From Halomonas halocynthiae DSM 14573 (GTDB lineage Bacteria; Pseudomonadota; Gammaproteobacteria; Pseudomonadales; Halomonadaceae), in contig NZ_KE384440.1 of assembly GCF_000425725.1 (NCBI RefSeq), forward strand, positions 124,001 through 188,000: a stretch of DNA of 64,000 bases. Reading direction: 5' to 3'. The notes below the pieces were generated by a model that saw only the letters and a program-made list of their open reading frames with translations, was not told the DNA's origin and ran no database searches. Of this stretch, positions 54,945 through 64,000 are shown in pieces. The translations under genes and the position numbers were made by a program. How positions within the stretch are numbered: the stretch's first letter is position 1; each line of letters starts with the position of its first letter.

Positions 54945-57900
54945 ATGCAAGATGTCGCAAATGGCGAGGCCCGTGAGGATCTCCTCAAACAGCTCTGTGA
55001 GCGGATAGAAAGCTGTCTAGAAGAAAGCAAAGCTAAGCAGGTAGTAGCCTTTGCCAACGATTTCTACCACTCGGTTCCCGTTGAAGACCTGAGCGAAAGA
55101 GACCCAGAGGAGCTCTATGGAGCGACGTTGTCTCTTTGGCAGTTTTTGCAGCAGTTTGATGAAAGTGAGGCCAAGGTCAGAGTGATTAACCCTGACTTTG
55201 AAAATCACGGCTGGCAGTCAGCACACACCTACATTGCCGTGTTGAACAAGGATATGCCCTTTCTTGTAGACTCGGTACGCGTTGAGTTGAACCGTCGCGG
55301 CATGACCGTGCATGCCATACACAACACGGTGATACAGGTTGAGCGTGATGCTAAGCACCATCTTGTGCGTTTGCTTGCGGCCAATGAGAGCAGCAGCCAA
55401 AGTGTTGGTGAGTCGCTGATAGCCATTGAGGTCGATCGCCGCACTGATACTAGCGAGCTAGACGACATTGAGTCCAGCATTGCTGATGTGTTGGTTGATG
55501 TTCGCACCTCCGTCAATGACTTTGCGCCGATGCTTAGCAAGGTGCAGAGCGCGGTTGATGAGCTCAAGTCACTGTGCCCAGCGCAGATTGACAAGCAGGA
55601 CCACCAAGAAGCGATCGATTTTTTAGAGTGGTTACAGGAAGATAACTTTACTTTTCTGGGCTATGACGAATATTCGGTGACGGCCAGTGGCAAGCAACTT
55701 GCCAAGGTGGAAGGGAGTGAGCTTGGCGTATTTCGTTTGGATCAGCCGCGTTATCGTGAGTGGGTCCGTGCTAATCAAGGAACGGACAGCGAGCAGGTTG
55801 CGTTAGCGCCGAAGCTGGTTTCTTTTGCGAAAAGTGCTCACCGCGCACGGGTGCATCGCCCAGCCTATCCTGATTATATCTCTATCGACCGTTATGACGA
55901 TCAAGGGCGTATTACGGGCGAGTATCGCTTTATGGGGTTGTTTACCTCAACGGTATATAACGACTCGCCACGTCATGTCCCTATTTTGCGCCGCAAGATC
56001 GACAGAGTCATGAGCAGCACCGGTTTTGACCCTGCTGGTCATAATGGTAAGCGACTGCTACAAACACTTGAGGTTTATCCACGTGACGACCTGTTCCAGG
56101 TCGACGAGGGTGAGCTTGCTGCGATGGCGCTGAGTATCCTGGACTTGCGTGAACGTCGTCGTGTGCGCCTGTTCATTCGAGAAGATACGTTTGGTAAATA
56201 CTATTCCTGCCTGGTATTTGTACCACGCGATGTATTTTCCACAGAGCTTCGGCTGCGTCTGCAGGATGTGCTGTGCAACGAGCTTGATGCCACCTTTGGT
56301 GATTTCAATACCTATCTGTCGGAATCGGTGTTGGCACGCATTCAATTCATCTTGCGTTTTAACGGCGACGCGCCTGTTGAGTACGAGATCAAGCGTCTTG
56401 AAAAACAGATGGCCAAGTTGGCACGCAATTGGCGTGATGACCTGTTGAATGCTGCTGTTGAGAGCTTTGGTGAAGAGCGCGCTAATCAGTTGATGAACCG
56501 TTTTCGTGACGCCTTTCCGAGCAGTTACCAAGAAGATTTTTCTGCACGTACCGCAGTTTATGACTTGCAGCATATAAGCGAACTATCAGATCAGCAGCCG
56601 CTGGCGCTGTCTTTGTATCGTCAGATTGAAGCAGAGGGCAGTGGCGTTAATCTCAAGCTGTTTCATCGTGACCAGCGGATACCGCTCTCTGATGTGCTGC
56701 CGATGATGGAGAACCTTGGCTTGCGTGTGCTGGGAGAGCGTCCATATGAAGTGGTTGCTAGTGGAACCACTCACTGGATTCATGATTTTGATCTTGAGCA
56801 CCATGCCAGTAGTAGTGAGGTCAATCTGCAGGAAATGCGCGAGCCTTTTATTGAGGCATTTCAGCGTATCTGGGCTGGTGAGGCGGACAATGATGCCTTT
56901 AATCGCCTGATTATTGGTGCCAATCTTGGCTGGCGCGAAGTGGCCATGCTGCGTACTTACGCACGCTATCTCAAGCAGATAGGCCTTGGCATGTCGCAGA
57001 GCTATATCGCCACAACATTGAGTAATTACCCACATATTACTCGTGAGCTAGTGACGCTATTTGCGCTGCGCTTTAATCCGGTTGAGCGGCCTGATGATGG
57101 CGAGTTGGCCGCTTGTGAAGCGCATATTATGGCGCTGCTTGATGACGTGCCCAGCCTTAATGATGACCAGATGTTACGTCGTTATATGGAGCTGATTAAC
57201 GCAACCTTGCGTACCAATTACTATCAGCATGATGAGCATGGCGGTGTAAAAGACTATATCGCTATCAAGCTTGAGCCAGCCAAGGTGTCAGGTATGCCTA
57301 AGCCGCTGCCTGCGTATGAAATTTTTGTTTGCTCGCCGCGTGTTGAAGGGGTGCATTTGCGCGGTGGAAAAGTGGCGCGTGGTGGGCTGCGCTGGTCTGA
57401 TCGCCATGAAGACTTCCGTACGGAAGTGTTGGGTTTGGTTAAAGCACAGCAAGTGAAAAATGCGGTTATTGTACCGGTTGGGGCCAAAGGCGGCTTTGTT
57501 TGCAAGCGTATGCCAGAAGGCGCAGATCGAGATACCACTCAGAAAGAAGGCATCGCCTGTTATCAGATATTTATTCGAGCACTGCTGGACGTAACGGATA
57601 ACTTAGATGGCGAAACGGTGGTGGTGCCGCGTGAAGTGGTTCGTCATGATGGTGATGATGCGTATCTGGTGGTCGCCGCCGACAAAGGTACTGCTACGTT
57701 CTCCAATATTGCCAATGCCATTTCTGCGGAGTACGGCCACTGGTTGGGTGATGCGTTTGCCTCGGGAGGGGAGCATGGCTACGACCACAAAGGTATGGGA
57801 ATTACGGCCACTGGTGCTTGGGAGTCAGTAAAGCGTCACTTTCGTGGTCTAGGCATTAACACGCAGCAAGATGCATTTAGTGTGGTCGGTATTGGTGATA

Positions 57901-59777
57901 TGGCGGGCGACGTGTTTGGTAATGGCATGCTGCGTTCCGAACATATCCGCTTAGTGGGCGCCTTTAACCACATGCATATTTTTATTGATCCTACGCCGGA
58001 TGCCGCATCGACATTCGCTGAGCGAAAACGCTTGTTTGAGACGCCACGTACGACTTGGGAGGACTTTAATACCGAGCTGATTTCTAAGGGAGGAGGTGTG
58101 TTTTTACGCAGTGCTAAAACCATTGCGATTTCCCCGGAAATGAAAAAGGTCTTCGGTATTACACAGAGTCAGCTGCCTCCTAACGAGCTGATTCGTGCCA
58201 TGCTTAAGTCCTCTGTGGACCTGATTTGGAACGGGGGTATTGGTACTTACATCAAAGGCAGTGTCGAAACCGATGCCGACGTTGGCGATAAAGCTAACGA
58301 TGTGCTGCGTATCAATGGCCGGGATGTAAATGCGCGGGTTATTGGTGAGGGCGGCAACCTTGGTATGACTCAGCTGGGGCGTATGGAGGCCGCAGCGAAA
58401 GGCGTGCGCGTTAATACTGACTTTATCGATAATGCCGGCGGTGTGAACTGCTCAGACCATGAGGTCAATATCAAGATACTTATCGATGATATTGTGGCCC
58501 GTGGCGACATGACCGAGAAGCAGCGCAATCAGCTACTAGAAGACATGACCGACGAAGTATCAGAGCTGGTGTTGGCTGGTAGTTATCGTCAGACCCAGGC
58601 ATTGGATCTGGCTGAGCTGGCATCATTCAAAGAGCTGAATATGTTCCGCCGCTTCATCAGTGAGCTTGAAGCCGCTGGCCTGGTTGATCGTGAGCTGGAG
58701 TTTTTGCCAAGCGATGAAGAGCTTCAGGAACGTGCCCATAAAGGGCAAGGCATGTTGCTACCAGAGCTTTCTGTACTGCTTTCTTATGCCAAGAGTTCGC
58801 TCAAAAATGAGCTGGTTGTTTCTGATGTGCCGGACGACCCCGTTGTACGAGCTTATGTAGAAGGCGCTTTTCCCAAGGTATTGGCTGAACGTTATCACGA
58901 TGAAATGTATCAGCATCGCTTGGTGCGTGAAATTGTTGCAACGCAGCTGGCCAATGATCTAGTCGAGCATATGGGCATTGTTTTTGTGCGTCGTCTGCTG
59001 GACTCCACGGGATATGGACGGGCTGAAATTGCGCGTGCGTATGTTATTGCCGCGCAAAGCTTCAACCTGCTCAGTCTGTGGGGGCAAATTGAGGCACTGG
59101 ATAACCAGGTGCCAAGCGCAGTGCAGTACTCGATGATGCTTGACCTGATACGCATGATGCGTCGCTCAACTCGCTGGTTCTTGCGCCAGCACAGCGCCAT
59201 GAGTACCAGCGAAGCGATAGATTACTTCAAGCCACGGTTGACCGAGCTGCAGGGGAGTATTGGCAACCGTCTGCGTGGTGAAGACGCCGAGCGTTGGCAA
59301 CAGCGTCGTGATGAATTGATCAAAGCCGGTGTGCCTGAGGCTCTGGCCTCTACTGTCGCGGCGTCTACCAGCCTGTATGCGGCACTGGGTATCATTAATG
59401 TTGCCAGCCAGTCCGGTGATAAGCCTCAGCGCGTCGCCGAGGTGTTCTATGAAGTTGGTGACAGGCTTGAGCTGCCGTGGATGATTCAGCAGGTCACTCA
59501 GCTGGAGGTTGGCGATAACTGGCAGGCTCAGGCACGTGAGAGCTTCCGTGATGATATCGAGCGACAACAGTTGTCATTAACCGCTGCGGTATTAGATATG
59601 CAGGGCGGTCCGAAAGAAGCGGCAGAGCGTACCCAGGCCTGGCTGACTCAGCATGAGGTTATGCATGAGCGTTGGTGTCGGTTGCTGGAAAAGGTGCGTG
59701 GCACTCAGGCAGACTTCCCTCTGTTTGCTGTGGCAGTGCGCGAACTGGTTGATTTGAGCGAAAGTAATCGCGCTTGA
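54945..59777 (+). CDS. gdhB: NAD-specific glutamate dehydrogenase, large (180 kDa) type
   Basis: A 1610-residue catabolic enzyme that converts glutamate and NAD to 2-oxoglutarate, NADH and ammonium. Size and sequence fit the Streptomyces/Pseudomonas GDH-180 class. The long N-terminal part holds ACT-like regulatory segments; the catalytic region (about 780-1250) includes KVARGGLRWSDRHEDFRTEV, KNAVIVPVGAKGGF with the lysine motif, GVGDMAGDVFGNG-like VGIGDMAGDVFGNGML, and NGGIGTYIKG. ATG 54945 is preceded by GAGGTGAAAGG; a TTG at 54906 and an ATG at 54918 upstream have no ribosome site. The gene is single and ends in a strong hairpin. Confidence 0.96.
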   Translation: MQDVANGEAREDLLKQLCERIESCLEESKAKQVVAFANDFYHSVPVEDLSERDPEELYGATLSLWQFLQQFDESEAKVRVINPDFENHGWQSAHTYIAVLNKDMPFLVDSVRVELNRRGMTVHAIHNTVIQVERDAKHHLVRLLAANESSSQSVGESLIAIEVDRRTDTSELDDIESSIADVLVDVRTSVNDFAPMLSKVQSAVDELKSLCPAQIDKQDHQEAIDFLEWLQEDNFTFLGYDEYSVTASGKQLAKVEGSELGVFRLDQPRYREWVRANQGTDSEQVALAPKLVSFAKSAHRARVHRPAYPDYISIDRYDDQGRITGEYRFMGLFTSTVYNDSPRHVPILRRKIDRVMSSTGFDPAGHNGKRLLQTLEVYPRDDLFQVDEGELAAMALSILDLRERRRVRLFIREDTFGKYYSCLVFVPRDVFSTELRLRLQDVLCNELDATFGDFNTYLSESVLARIQFILRFNGDAPVEYEIKRLEKQMAKLARNWRDDLLNAAVESFGEERANQLMNRFRDAFPSSYQEDFSARTAVYDLQHISELSDQQPLALSLYRQIEAEGSGVNLKLFHRDQRIPLSDVLPMMENLGLRVLGERPYEVVASGTTHWIHDFDLEHHASSSEVNLQEMREPFIEAFQRIWAGEADNDAFNRLIIGANLGWREVAMLRTYARYLKQIGLGMSQSYIATTLSNYPHITRELVTLFALRFNPVERPDDGELAACEAHIMALLDDVPSLNDDQMLRRYMELINATLRTNYYQHDEHGGVKDYIAIKLEPAKVSGMPKPLPAYEIFVCSPRVEGVHLRGGKVARGGLRWSDRHEDFRTEVLGLVKAQQVKNAVIVPVGAKGGFVCKRMPEGADRDTTQKEGIACYQIFIRALLDVTDNLDGETVVVPREVVRHDGDDAYLVVAADKGTATFSNIANAISAEYGHWLGDAFASGGEHGYDHKGMGITATGAWESVKRHFRGLGINTQQDAFSVVGIGDMAGDVFGNGMLRSEHIRLVGAFNHMHIFIDPTPDAASTFAERKRLFETPRTTWEDFNTELISKGGGVFLRSAKTIAISPEMKKVFGITQSQLPPNELIRAMLKSSVDLIWNGGIGTYIKGSVETDADVGDKANDVLRINGRDVNARVIGEGGNLGMTQLGRMEAAAKGVRVNTDFIDNAGGVNCSDHEVNIKILIDDIVARGDMTEKQRNQLLEDMTDEVSELVLAGSYRQTQALDLAELASFKELNMFRRFISELEAAGLVDRELEFLPSDEELQERAHKGQGMLLPELSVLLSYAKSSLKNELVVSDVPDDPVVRAYVEGAFPKVLAERYHDEMYQHRLVREIVATQLANDLVEHMGIVFVRRLLDSTGYGRAEIARAYVIAAQSFNLLSLWGQIEALDNQVPSAVQYSMMLDLIRMMRRSTRWFLRQHSAMSTSEAIDYFKPRLTELQGSIGNRLRGEDAERWQQRRDELIKAGVPEALASTVAASTSLYAALGIINVASQSGDKPQRVAEVFYEVGDRLELPWMIQQVTQLEVGDNWQAQARESFRDDIERQQLSLTAAVLDMQGGPKEAAERTQAWLTQHEVMHERWCRLLEKVRGTQADFPLFAVAVRELVDLSESNRA

Positions 59778-59834
59778 TAGCCGTTAGCGAATAGACATAG
59801 GCCGGATAAGAAAATCTGGCCGATAGTAAGAACC

Positions 59835-59880
59835 AACGAACCCTGCCTGCGTGATGTTTAGCGCTGGCGGGGTTCGTTGT
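59835..59880 (+). terminator. terminator of gdhB
   Basis: AACGAACCCTGCC (59835-59847) pairs with GGCGGGGTTCGTT (59866-59878), a 13-bp stem with one wobble pair. The right arm overlaps the probable pyrD promoter. Confidence 0.85.
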
Positions 59881-59902
59881 TGTGGGCCAGCTGCGCTATA
59901 AT
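59873..59902 (+). promoter_or_regulatory. probable sigma-70 promoter of pyrD
   Basis: A perfect TATAAT -10 box lies at 59897-59902, with a weak -35 (TTCGTT, 59873-59878) 18 bases upstream. The start codon follows 36 bases after the -10, and the -35 is inside the arm of the gdhB terminator. Confidence 0.55.
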
Positions 59903-59938
59903 CCGCAGCGTTATTTTCAGCCTCGCCCTGGAGTCATC

Positions 59939-60955
59939 ATGTATTCGTTAGCCCGATCGCTGCTGTTTCGTCTTGAGGCGGAAAAATCTCATGCCTTGGC
60001 TTTATCGGGGCTGGAGTGGGCGCACCGCTTGAGGCTTGCCAAATACCTTGGCGGAGAGCGAGTGGACGATCCTGTCACGTTAATGGGGCTGCGTTTTCCT
60101 AATCGAGTGGGGTTGGCGGCAGGGCTCGATAAGAACGCTGATCATTTAGACGCATTAGGAGCCCTGGGTTTTGGTTTCGTTGAAGTTGGTACCGTAACGC
60201 CAAAGCCTCAGGCTGGTAATCCGAAGCCGCGGCTGTTTCGTTTGCCTGATTCAGGTGCCATCATCAATCGTATGGGGTTCAACAATGCAGGTGTCGATCA
60301 TTTGATTGAACGCGTCCGAGCGTCGACATTTGATGGCATTTTGGGAATTAATATTGGCAAAAATCTCACCACGCCAGTAGAGCAAGCGGTTGATGATTAC
60401 CTGCTGTGCTTGAAGAAAGTGCATGCTCATGCAGACTACATCACCGTAAATATCTCATCGCCCAATACACCTGGACTGAGAACATTGCAGTTTGGCGAAC
60501 AGCTTGATGAGTTGCTGGGTCAGTTGCGTGAAGCGAATACTCGGCTGGATCAGAAGACGGGTCGCCGGGTTCCGTTGGCGGTGAAAATTGCGCCAGATAT
60601 GAACGAAGACGACGTTGGGCTGGTGGCGCTCAGCCTGAAAAACAATGGCATTGATGCGGCGATTGCCACCAACACTACCGTCTCGCGTGACGCTGTGAAG
60701 GGGCAGCGGCATGCTGACGAACAAGGTGGGTTGTCTGGGCGGCCAGTTTTCTCTTCATCGAATGAGGTTGTTGCTGAGTTGCGTAAACAGCTGCCAAAAA
60801 TGACAATTATTGGCGCAGGTGGTATTGACAGTGGCGCAGCGGCGCAGGTTAAACAAGCAGCGGGCGCTGATTTGGTGCAGGTTTATACGGGCTTTATTTA
60901 TCGTGGGCCAGCGCTGATAAGGGAGTGTGCTCGAGCATTGAGCGAAAGAGTGTGA
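59939..60955 (+). CDS. pyrD: dihydroorotate dehydrogenase (quinone)
   Basis: A 338-residue class 2 enzyme of pyrimidine synthesis that oxidises dihydroorotate with FMN and passes electrons to the quinone pool. The N-terminal amphipathic helices (SLARSLLFRLEAEKSHALAL) attach it to the membrane. FMN and substrate sites are AAGLDKNADHLDALGALGFGFVEVGTVTP, NRMGFNN, VNISSPNTPGLR with the catalytic Ser, KIAPD and ATNTT. GGAG lies five bases before ATG 59939; the upstream open frame to 59882 lies across the promoter. Confidence 0.96.
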   Translation: MYSLARSLLFRLEAEKSHALALSGLEWAHRLRLAKYLGGERVDDPVTLMGLRFPNRVGLAAGLDKNADHLDALGALGFGFVEVGTVTPKPQAGNPKPRLFRLPDSGAIINRMGFNNAGVDHLIERVRASTFDGILGINIGKNLTTPVEQAVDDYLLCLKKVHAHADYITVNISSPNTPGLRTLQFGEQLDELLGQLREANTRLDQKTGRRVPLAVKIAPDMNEDDVGLVALSLKNNGIDAAIATNTTVSRDAVKGQRHADEQGGLSGRPVFSSSNEVVAELRKQLPKMTIIGAGGIDSGAAAQVKQAAGADLVQVYTGFIYRGPALIRECARALSERV

Positions 60956-61024
60956 AATGCAAGGCGTCGGTCAGGCCCGTAGGCGGATGCTGGAGGCATT
61001 GACGTAGGAAGCGTCTCATGAAAA

Positions 61025-61046
61025 AGCCCATGAGAGTTCATGGGCT
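61025..61046 (-). terminator. terminator of rmf (and possibly pyrD)
   Basis: A perfect 9-bp stem AGCCCATGA-GAGT-TCATGGGCT lies between pyrD and rmf. On the minus strand it is followed by TTTTC, so it mainly suits rmf. Confidence 0.8.
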
Positions 61047-61105
61047 CTGTCGGACTTCGAGCCGGTTAATGTTGATGAGTTGCTACTTATTTCGGTATGT
61101 CAGCA

Positions 61106-61321
61106 TTAAAGCTGCTGCAGCACCATTGGGTTTTTATGGATGCCTGCGATGCCTGTCATGCCAGACCACTGGTCACCACGACCCTCACGCCAACCGCTCA
61201 TCCAGTACTCGCGCATATTAACTTCCTGGCTGGGGCAGTCATCTCTTGATTTACCGGTGACGCCGGCTTTGTATCCTTTGACATAGGCCCGTTGGAAGCG
61301 ATCACGTTTCTGTCGTTTCAT
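61106..61321 (-). CDS. rmf: ribosome modulation factor
   Basis: A 71-residue basic protein that pairs 70S ribosomes into inactive 100S dimers in stationary phase. The KRQKRDRFQRAYVKGYKAGVTGKSRDDCP start and the later YWMSGWREGRGD are the RMF pattern; the tail is about 16 residues longer than the E. coli protein. AGAGGG precedes the ATG. It is located between pyrD and rlmKL, near its position in E. coli, and its promoter must lie in the shared upstream region with rlmKL. Confidence 0.94.
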   Translation of the reverse strand: MKRQKRDRFQRAYVKGYKAGVTGKSRDDCPSQEVNMREYWMSGWREGRGDQWSGMTGIAGIHKNPMVLQQL

Positions 61322-61625
61322 TGCTTACCCTCTTGTCATGTTGGTAGCTTGCGACTTGCTGGAGAGCGCTAGAAAATTTGGCCATGCGCCCTCGCGATGC
61401 TTGGGACTTTCTGTGCTCAGGTATTCGCTCTTGTTGGTACATGGATGGCCCATTGGCCGTGTCTAACACATTGCACATCGGTAGGCATCTCAGGCCTGCC
61501 TTAAGCAGCACCTCCACCTATAGCGTAGTATCTGGTCTGTTGTCGACCAGAAAATGTAATTTGAATGTGGCACCGTATCGCCGCCAGTTACATACTGGCG
61601 GCACTCACCGATGAGACAGGCGATC
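61322..61625. other. divergent control region between rmf and rlmKL
   Basis: About 300 bases with no gene. It contains two perfect hairpins on the rlmKL side: TCTGGTC-TGTTGTC-GACCAGA at 61531-61551 and GCCGCCAGT-TACAT-ACTGGCGGC at 61580-61602. The second ends 24 bases before the ATG at 61626. No promoter boxes are clear enough to call. Confidence 0.55.
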
Positions 61626-63890
61626 ATGCAAGCACAGACCCACCCAGCACTTACCTTTCTAGCCACCTGCCCTACAGGCATGGAATTGCTGCTGGCGGAT
61701 GAATTAACAGAGCTTGGAGCAGTGCCGGGCAAGACGACTGTGTCGGGCGTGCATTTCAGCGCCAGCTTAGCGGTCGCTTACCGCGCCTGCCTATGGTCGC
61801 GCCTGGCTAACCGGATTGTGCTGTGTCTAGCGCGCGAAGAGCATGTTGAAACCCCGGAGCAGTTGCGTGCCGCCTCTGCCACGATTGACTGGCGGCGCCA
61901 CTTGCTTCCCGGGCGAACCATCGCCGTGGGGTTTAATGGGCGCAGTGATGCCATTCGGCATACAGGCTTTGGCGCCCAAGTGGTCAAAGATGGCGTGGTA
62001 GATCGCCTTCAGGCTGACGGGCAGGAGCGGCCAGATGTTGACACGCAGCAGCCAGACCTAGTGATTTATGCCAGCCTGCATCGGGGGCGACTCACGTTAG
62101 GCATCGATTTTTCTGGCGAGAGCCTGCATCGGCGTGGTTATCGCCGTGATGTGGGCCATGCGCCACTCAAGGAAAACCTGGCGGCGGCACTGCTGATCCG
62201 TGCTGGCTGGCCTGAGATGGCGAAGCAGGGAGGCGCACTGGTAGACCCCTTGTGCGGCGCTGGTACGCTGCTGATTGAAGGCGCGATGATGGCCTCGGAC
62301 CGCGCACCGAATCTTCAGCGTGAGCGTTTTGGCTTTCATGGTTGGGCTAATCACGATGAGGAAAGCTGGCGCGAACTTAAGCGTGAGGCTGAGGCGCGGG
62401 CGAGCATTGGCCGTAAGCGCTGTCGCAACAGGATATACGGTTTTGATCGTAGCCCGCCGGCGCTGGCGGCGGCTAAAGCTAATGCCATGCGTGCTGGTAT
62501 TCCGGCATTGATTCAGCTTGAAGGTGCCGGGCTGGGTGAGCTGCGTCGCCCAGCATCGCTTGATGACGTAACAAATGGCTTGATTCTAACTAACCCGCCT
62601 TACGGCGAACGACTGGGGGAGTTGCCTGAACTGGTAGGGCTCTATGCCACCCTGGGTGAGCGCGTGAAAGAGGCGTTTCCGGGATGGCGTTTGGCTGTTT
62701 TTACCGCAAACCCCGATCTTGGTCATCGCCTTGGTATGCGAGCTTTCAAGCACTACTCATTGAGGAATGGGCCTCTGAGTGCTCGGTTGCTATTGATAGA
62801 TGTACCGGTATGGGTGCCAGGCGCGACGGCGTCTGATGCCGCATTTGAAACGGCCTCCAAAGAGGTGACAACAGGTATTGAGAAAAAACGCTCTGAGCCG
62901 ATGGCTCCGTCGCTTCCCGTGCGCTCTGACGGTGCGCAAATGTTTGCCAACCGCTTAGAAAAAAATCAGCGACGGCTGCGTAAGTGGCTCAAGCGTAGCG
63001 GTGTCAGTTGTTATCGCTTGTATGATGCGGACATGCCTGAATATGCGTTGGCTATTGATGTGTATGGCGATTATGTTCATGTTCAAGAGTATGCTGCGCC
63101 GCGCTCAGTCGATGCGGCTCAGGCTCAGCGCCGCCTTCACGATGCGCTGTCGGTTATTCCTGAGGTGTTGGACGTCGACCCTGTTCGAATTGTCATCAAG
63201 CGGCGTGAGCGGCAGAGTGGGCGTGGACAATATCAGCGGCAGGATAGTCGCGGAGAACGCTTTGAGGTTCAGGAAGGTTCGGCGCGGCTATGGATTAACC
63301 TACGCGACTATCTTGATACCGGCCTGTTTCTGGATCATCGTCCAGTGCGTCGTCGGTTGGCTGATATGGCGGCAGAAAAGCGTTTTCTTAACCTGTTTTG
63401 TTATACCGCCACAGCCACGGTGCACGCAGCGCTGGGTACAGCAAAAAGTCGTGGGGCCAGCGAGAGCGTCAGTGTTGATATGTCCAATACCTATCTGGAC
63501 TGGGCGCGAGATAATTTTGCATTGAATAACTTGGACTCAAGACGCCATCGATTAGTACGTGATGATTGTTTCCGCTGGCTGGAAACGGCGACCAGCCAGT
63601 TTGATGTGATTTTTCTTGACCCACCGACATTCTCTAATTCCAAAAAGATGACGGATAACACCCTTGATGTGCAGCGCGACCATGGTCGGCTGGTACGCCT
63701 TGCTATGGCAAGACTGGCTCCTGGCGGCACCTTGGTGTTTTCTAATAATCAGCGGCGCTTTGTGCTGGATACGGATTTAGCTGACGAATTTTCGGTAGAC
63801 AACATTTCTGCGAACACCTTCGATCCAGACTTTCAGCGTCGGCCTGATATGCACCACTGTTTTGTCATTCGTCACCACGAGAAAAGCTAA
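61626..63890 (+). CDS. rlmL: bifunctional 23S rRNA methyltransferase RlmKL
   Basis: A 754-residue fusion of two methyltransferases. The N-terminal part (RlmL, m2G2445 in E. coli) has a THUMP domain (about 50-160), DPLCGAGTLLIEGAMMASDRAP and the catalytic NPPYGERL. The C-terminal part (RlmK, m7G2069) has YRLYDADMPEYALAIDVYGDYVHVQEY, DYLDTGLFLDHRPVRR, LNLFCYTATATVHAAL and LDPPTFSNSKKM. ATG 61626 is used; ATG 61611 is also possible. Its stop overlaps the next start (TAATG). Confidence 0.95.
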   Translation: MQAQTHPALTFLATCPTGMELLLADELTELGAVPGKTTVSGVHFSASLAVAYRACLWSRLANRIVLCLAREEHVETPEQLRAASATIDWRRHLLPGRTIAVGFNGRSDAIRHTGFGAQVVKDGVVDRLQADGQERPDVDTQQPDLVIYASLHRGRLTLGIDFSGESLHRRGYRRDVGHAPLKENLAAALLIRAGWPEMAKQGGALVDPLCGAGTLLIEGAMMASDRAPNLQRERFGFHGWANHDEESWRELKREAEARASIGRKRCRNRIYGFDRSPPALAAAKANAMRAGIPALIQLEGAGLGELRRPASLDDVTNGLILTNPPYGERLGELPELVGLYATLGERVKEAFPGWRLAVFTANPDLGHRLGMRAFKHYSLRNGPLSARLLLIDVPVWVPGATASDAAFETASKEVTTGIEKKRSEPMAPSLPVRSDGAQMFANRLEKNQRRLRKWLKRSGVSCYRLYDADMPEYALAIDVYGDYVHVQEYAAPRSVDAAQAQRRLHDALSVIPEVLDVDPVRIVIKRRERQSGRGQYQRQDSRGERFEVQEGSARLWINLRDYLDTGLFLDHRPVRRRLADMAAEKRFLNLFCYTATATVHAALGTAKSRGASESVSVDMSNTYLDWARDNFALNNLDSRRHRLVRDDCFRWLETATSQFDVIFLDPPTFSNSKKMTDNTLDVQRDHGRLVRLAMARLAPGGTLVFSNNQRRFVLDTDLADEFSVDNISANTFDPDFQRRPDMHHCFVIRHHEKS

Positions 63891-64000
63891 TGCGCCTGCG
63901 GCTCTATACAACGCTAGGTTGCCATTTGTGCAGTGAGCTTGGCACTTGGCTTGAGCGGTTGGCCAATCAACCGCTAACACTTGAGCGCGTTGAGATCAGC
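63890..64000 (+). CDS. glutaredoxin-like protein, N-terminal fragment
   Basis: The first 37 codons of a gene cut by the window end. It reads MRLRLYTTLGCHLCSELG, a thioredoxin-fold start with a CHLC (CxxC) redox motif, as in the DUF836/glutaredoxin-like family commonly encoded between rlmKL and uup. The ATG overlaps the rlmKL stop by one base, so the two are translationally coupled. Its redox role is inferred from the motif. Confidence 0.8.
   Translation, partial: MRLRLYTTLGCHLCSELGTWLERLANQPLTLERVEIS

Noticed and set aside
1..64000. tRNA, rRNA, CRISPR, insertion sequence or prophage
   Set aside because: Intergenic gaps were read for cloverleaf-like arms, regular spacer arrays, transposase motifs and integrase/att patterns; none was seen.

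Overview
The window reads as a stretch of core chromosome from a gammaproteobacterium, most likely a member of the Halomonadaceae (Halomonas-like). This is an inference from the mix of genes: monomeric NADP-isocitrate dehydrogenase, the very large NAD-glutamate dehydrogenase, 3-hydroxybutyrate dehydrogenase, a type-2 malate dehydrogenase, and gene orders shared partly with Pseudomonas (hisN-like/rppH/ptsP/NRDE/tauE/lgt) and partly with E. coli (yrfG-hslR-hslO-pckA, icd/rluE-nudJ, clpS-clpA-infA-aat, rlmKL-glutaredoxin). I see no insertion sequence, prophage, CRISPR array, tRNA or rRNA. Coding density is high and no gene looks broken; only the first and last genes are cut by the window edges.

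Layout. 1-4.7 kb: the end of a succinyl-CoA:acetate CoA-transferase, then a minus-strand MoxR ATPase / VWA protein / cell-wall amidase group and a beta-hydroxyacid dehydrogenase. 4.7-9.9 kb: the most distinctive accessory locus. A minus-strand operon of two exported proteins (PepSY; DUF2271 with a flavinylation-type motif) and a membrane PepSY/flavodoxin/ferredoxin-reductase fusion faces a QseBC-like two-component system. 9.9-12.6 kb: an MFS transporter and small conserved genes. 12.6-19.8 kb: yrfG, Hsp15, Hsp33, PEP carboxykinase, an exported MsrB, 3-hydroxybutyrate dehydrogenase and an acyl-CoA ligase. 20-25 kb: tex, gshA-dsbB, rsd. 25-30 kb: an RND pump with its adaptor, then mdh. 31-38.4 kb: phosphatase, rppH, ptsP, NRDE protein, tauE, lgt, nudJ-rluE. 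38.5-46.2 kb: icd, then the N-degron set clpS, clpA, bpt and aat around infA. 46-54.8 kb: ftsK, lolA, rarA, a hemerythrin-like protein, murI, trmA. 54.9-64 kb: gdhB, pyrD, rmf, rlmKL and the start of a glutaredoxin-like gene.

Several groups work together. ClpS, ClpAP, Aat and Bpt form the recognition and degradation branch of the N-end rule. Icd, PckA, Mdh, GdhB, BdhA, the CoA-transferase and the acyl-CoA ligase connect the TCA cycle, gluconeogenesis, glutamate breakdown and storage-polymer or short-chain acid use; a HexR-like palindrome lies before pckA. Hsp33, Hsp15, MsrB, GshA and DsbB deal with thiol and oxidative or heat stress, and RMF with ribosome hibernation.

The best candidate for a less-described system is the PepSY/DUF2271/flavoreductase operon with its facing two-component system. 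It looks like a device for moving NAD(P)H electrons across the inner membrane to a covalently flavinylated periplasmic protein, with no ApbE gene nearby. Other points worth checking are an amidase that appears to start at CTG, a hemerythrin-like protein lacking the helix-2 ligand motif, a REP-like palindrome, stacked hairpins before rlmKL, and a hexapeptide repeat in the FtsK linker. All homology statements come from recognising motifs by eye; no searches were run.
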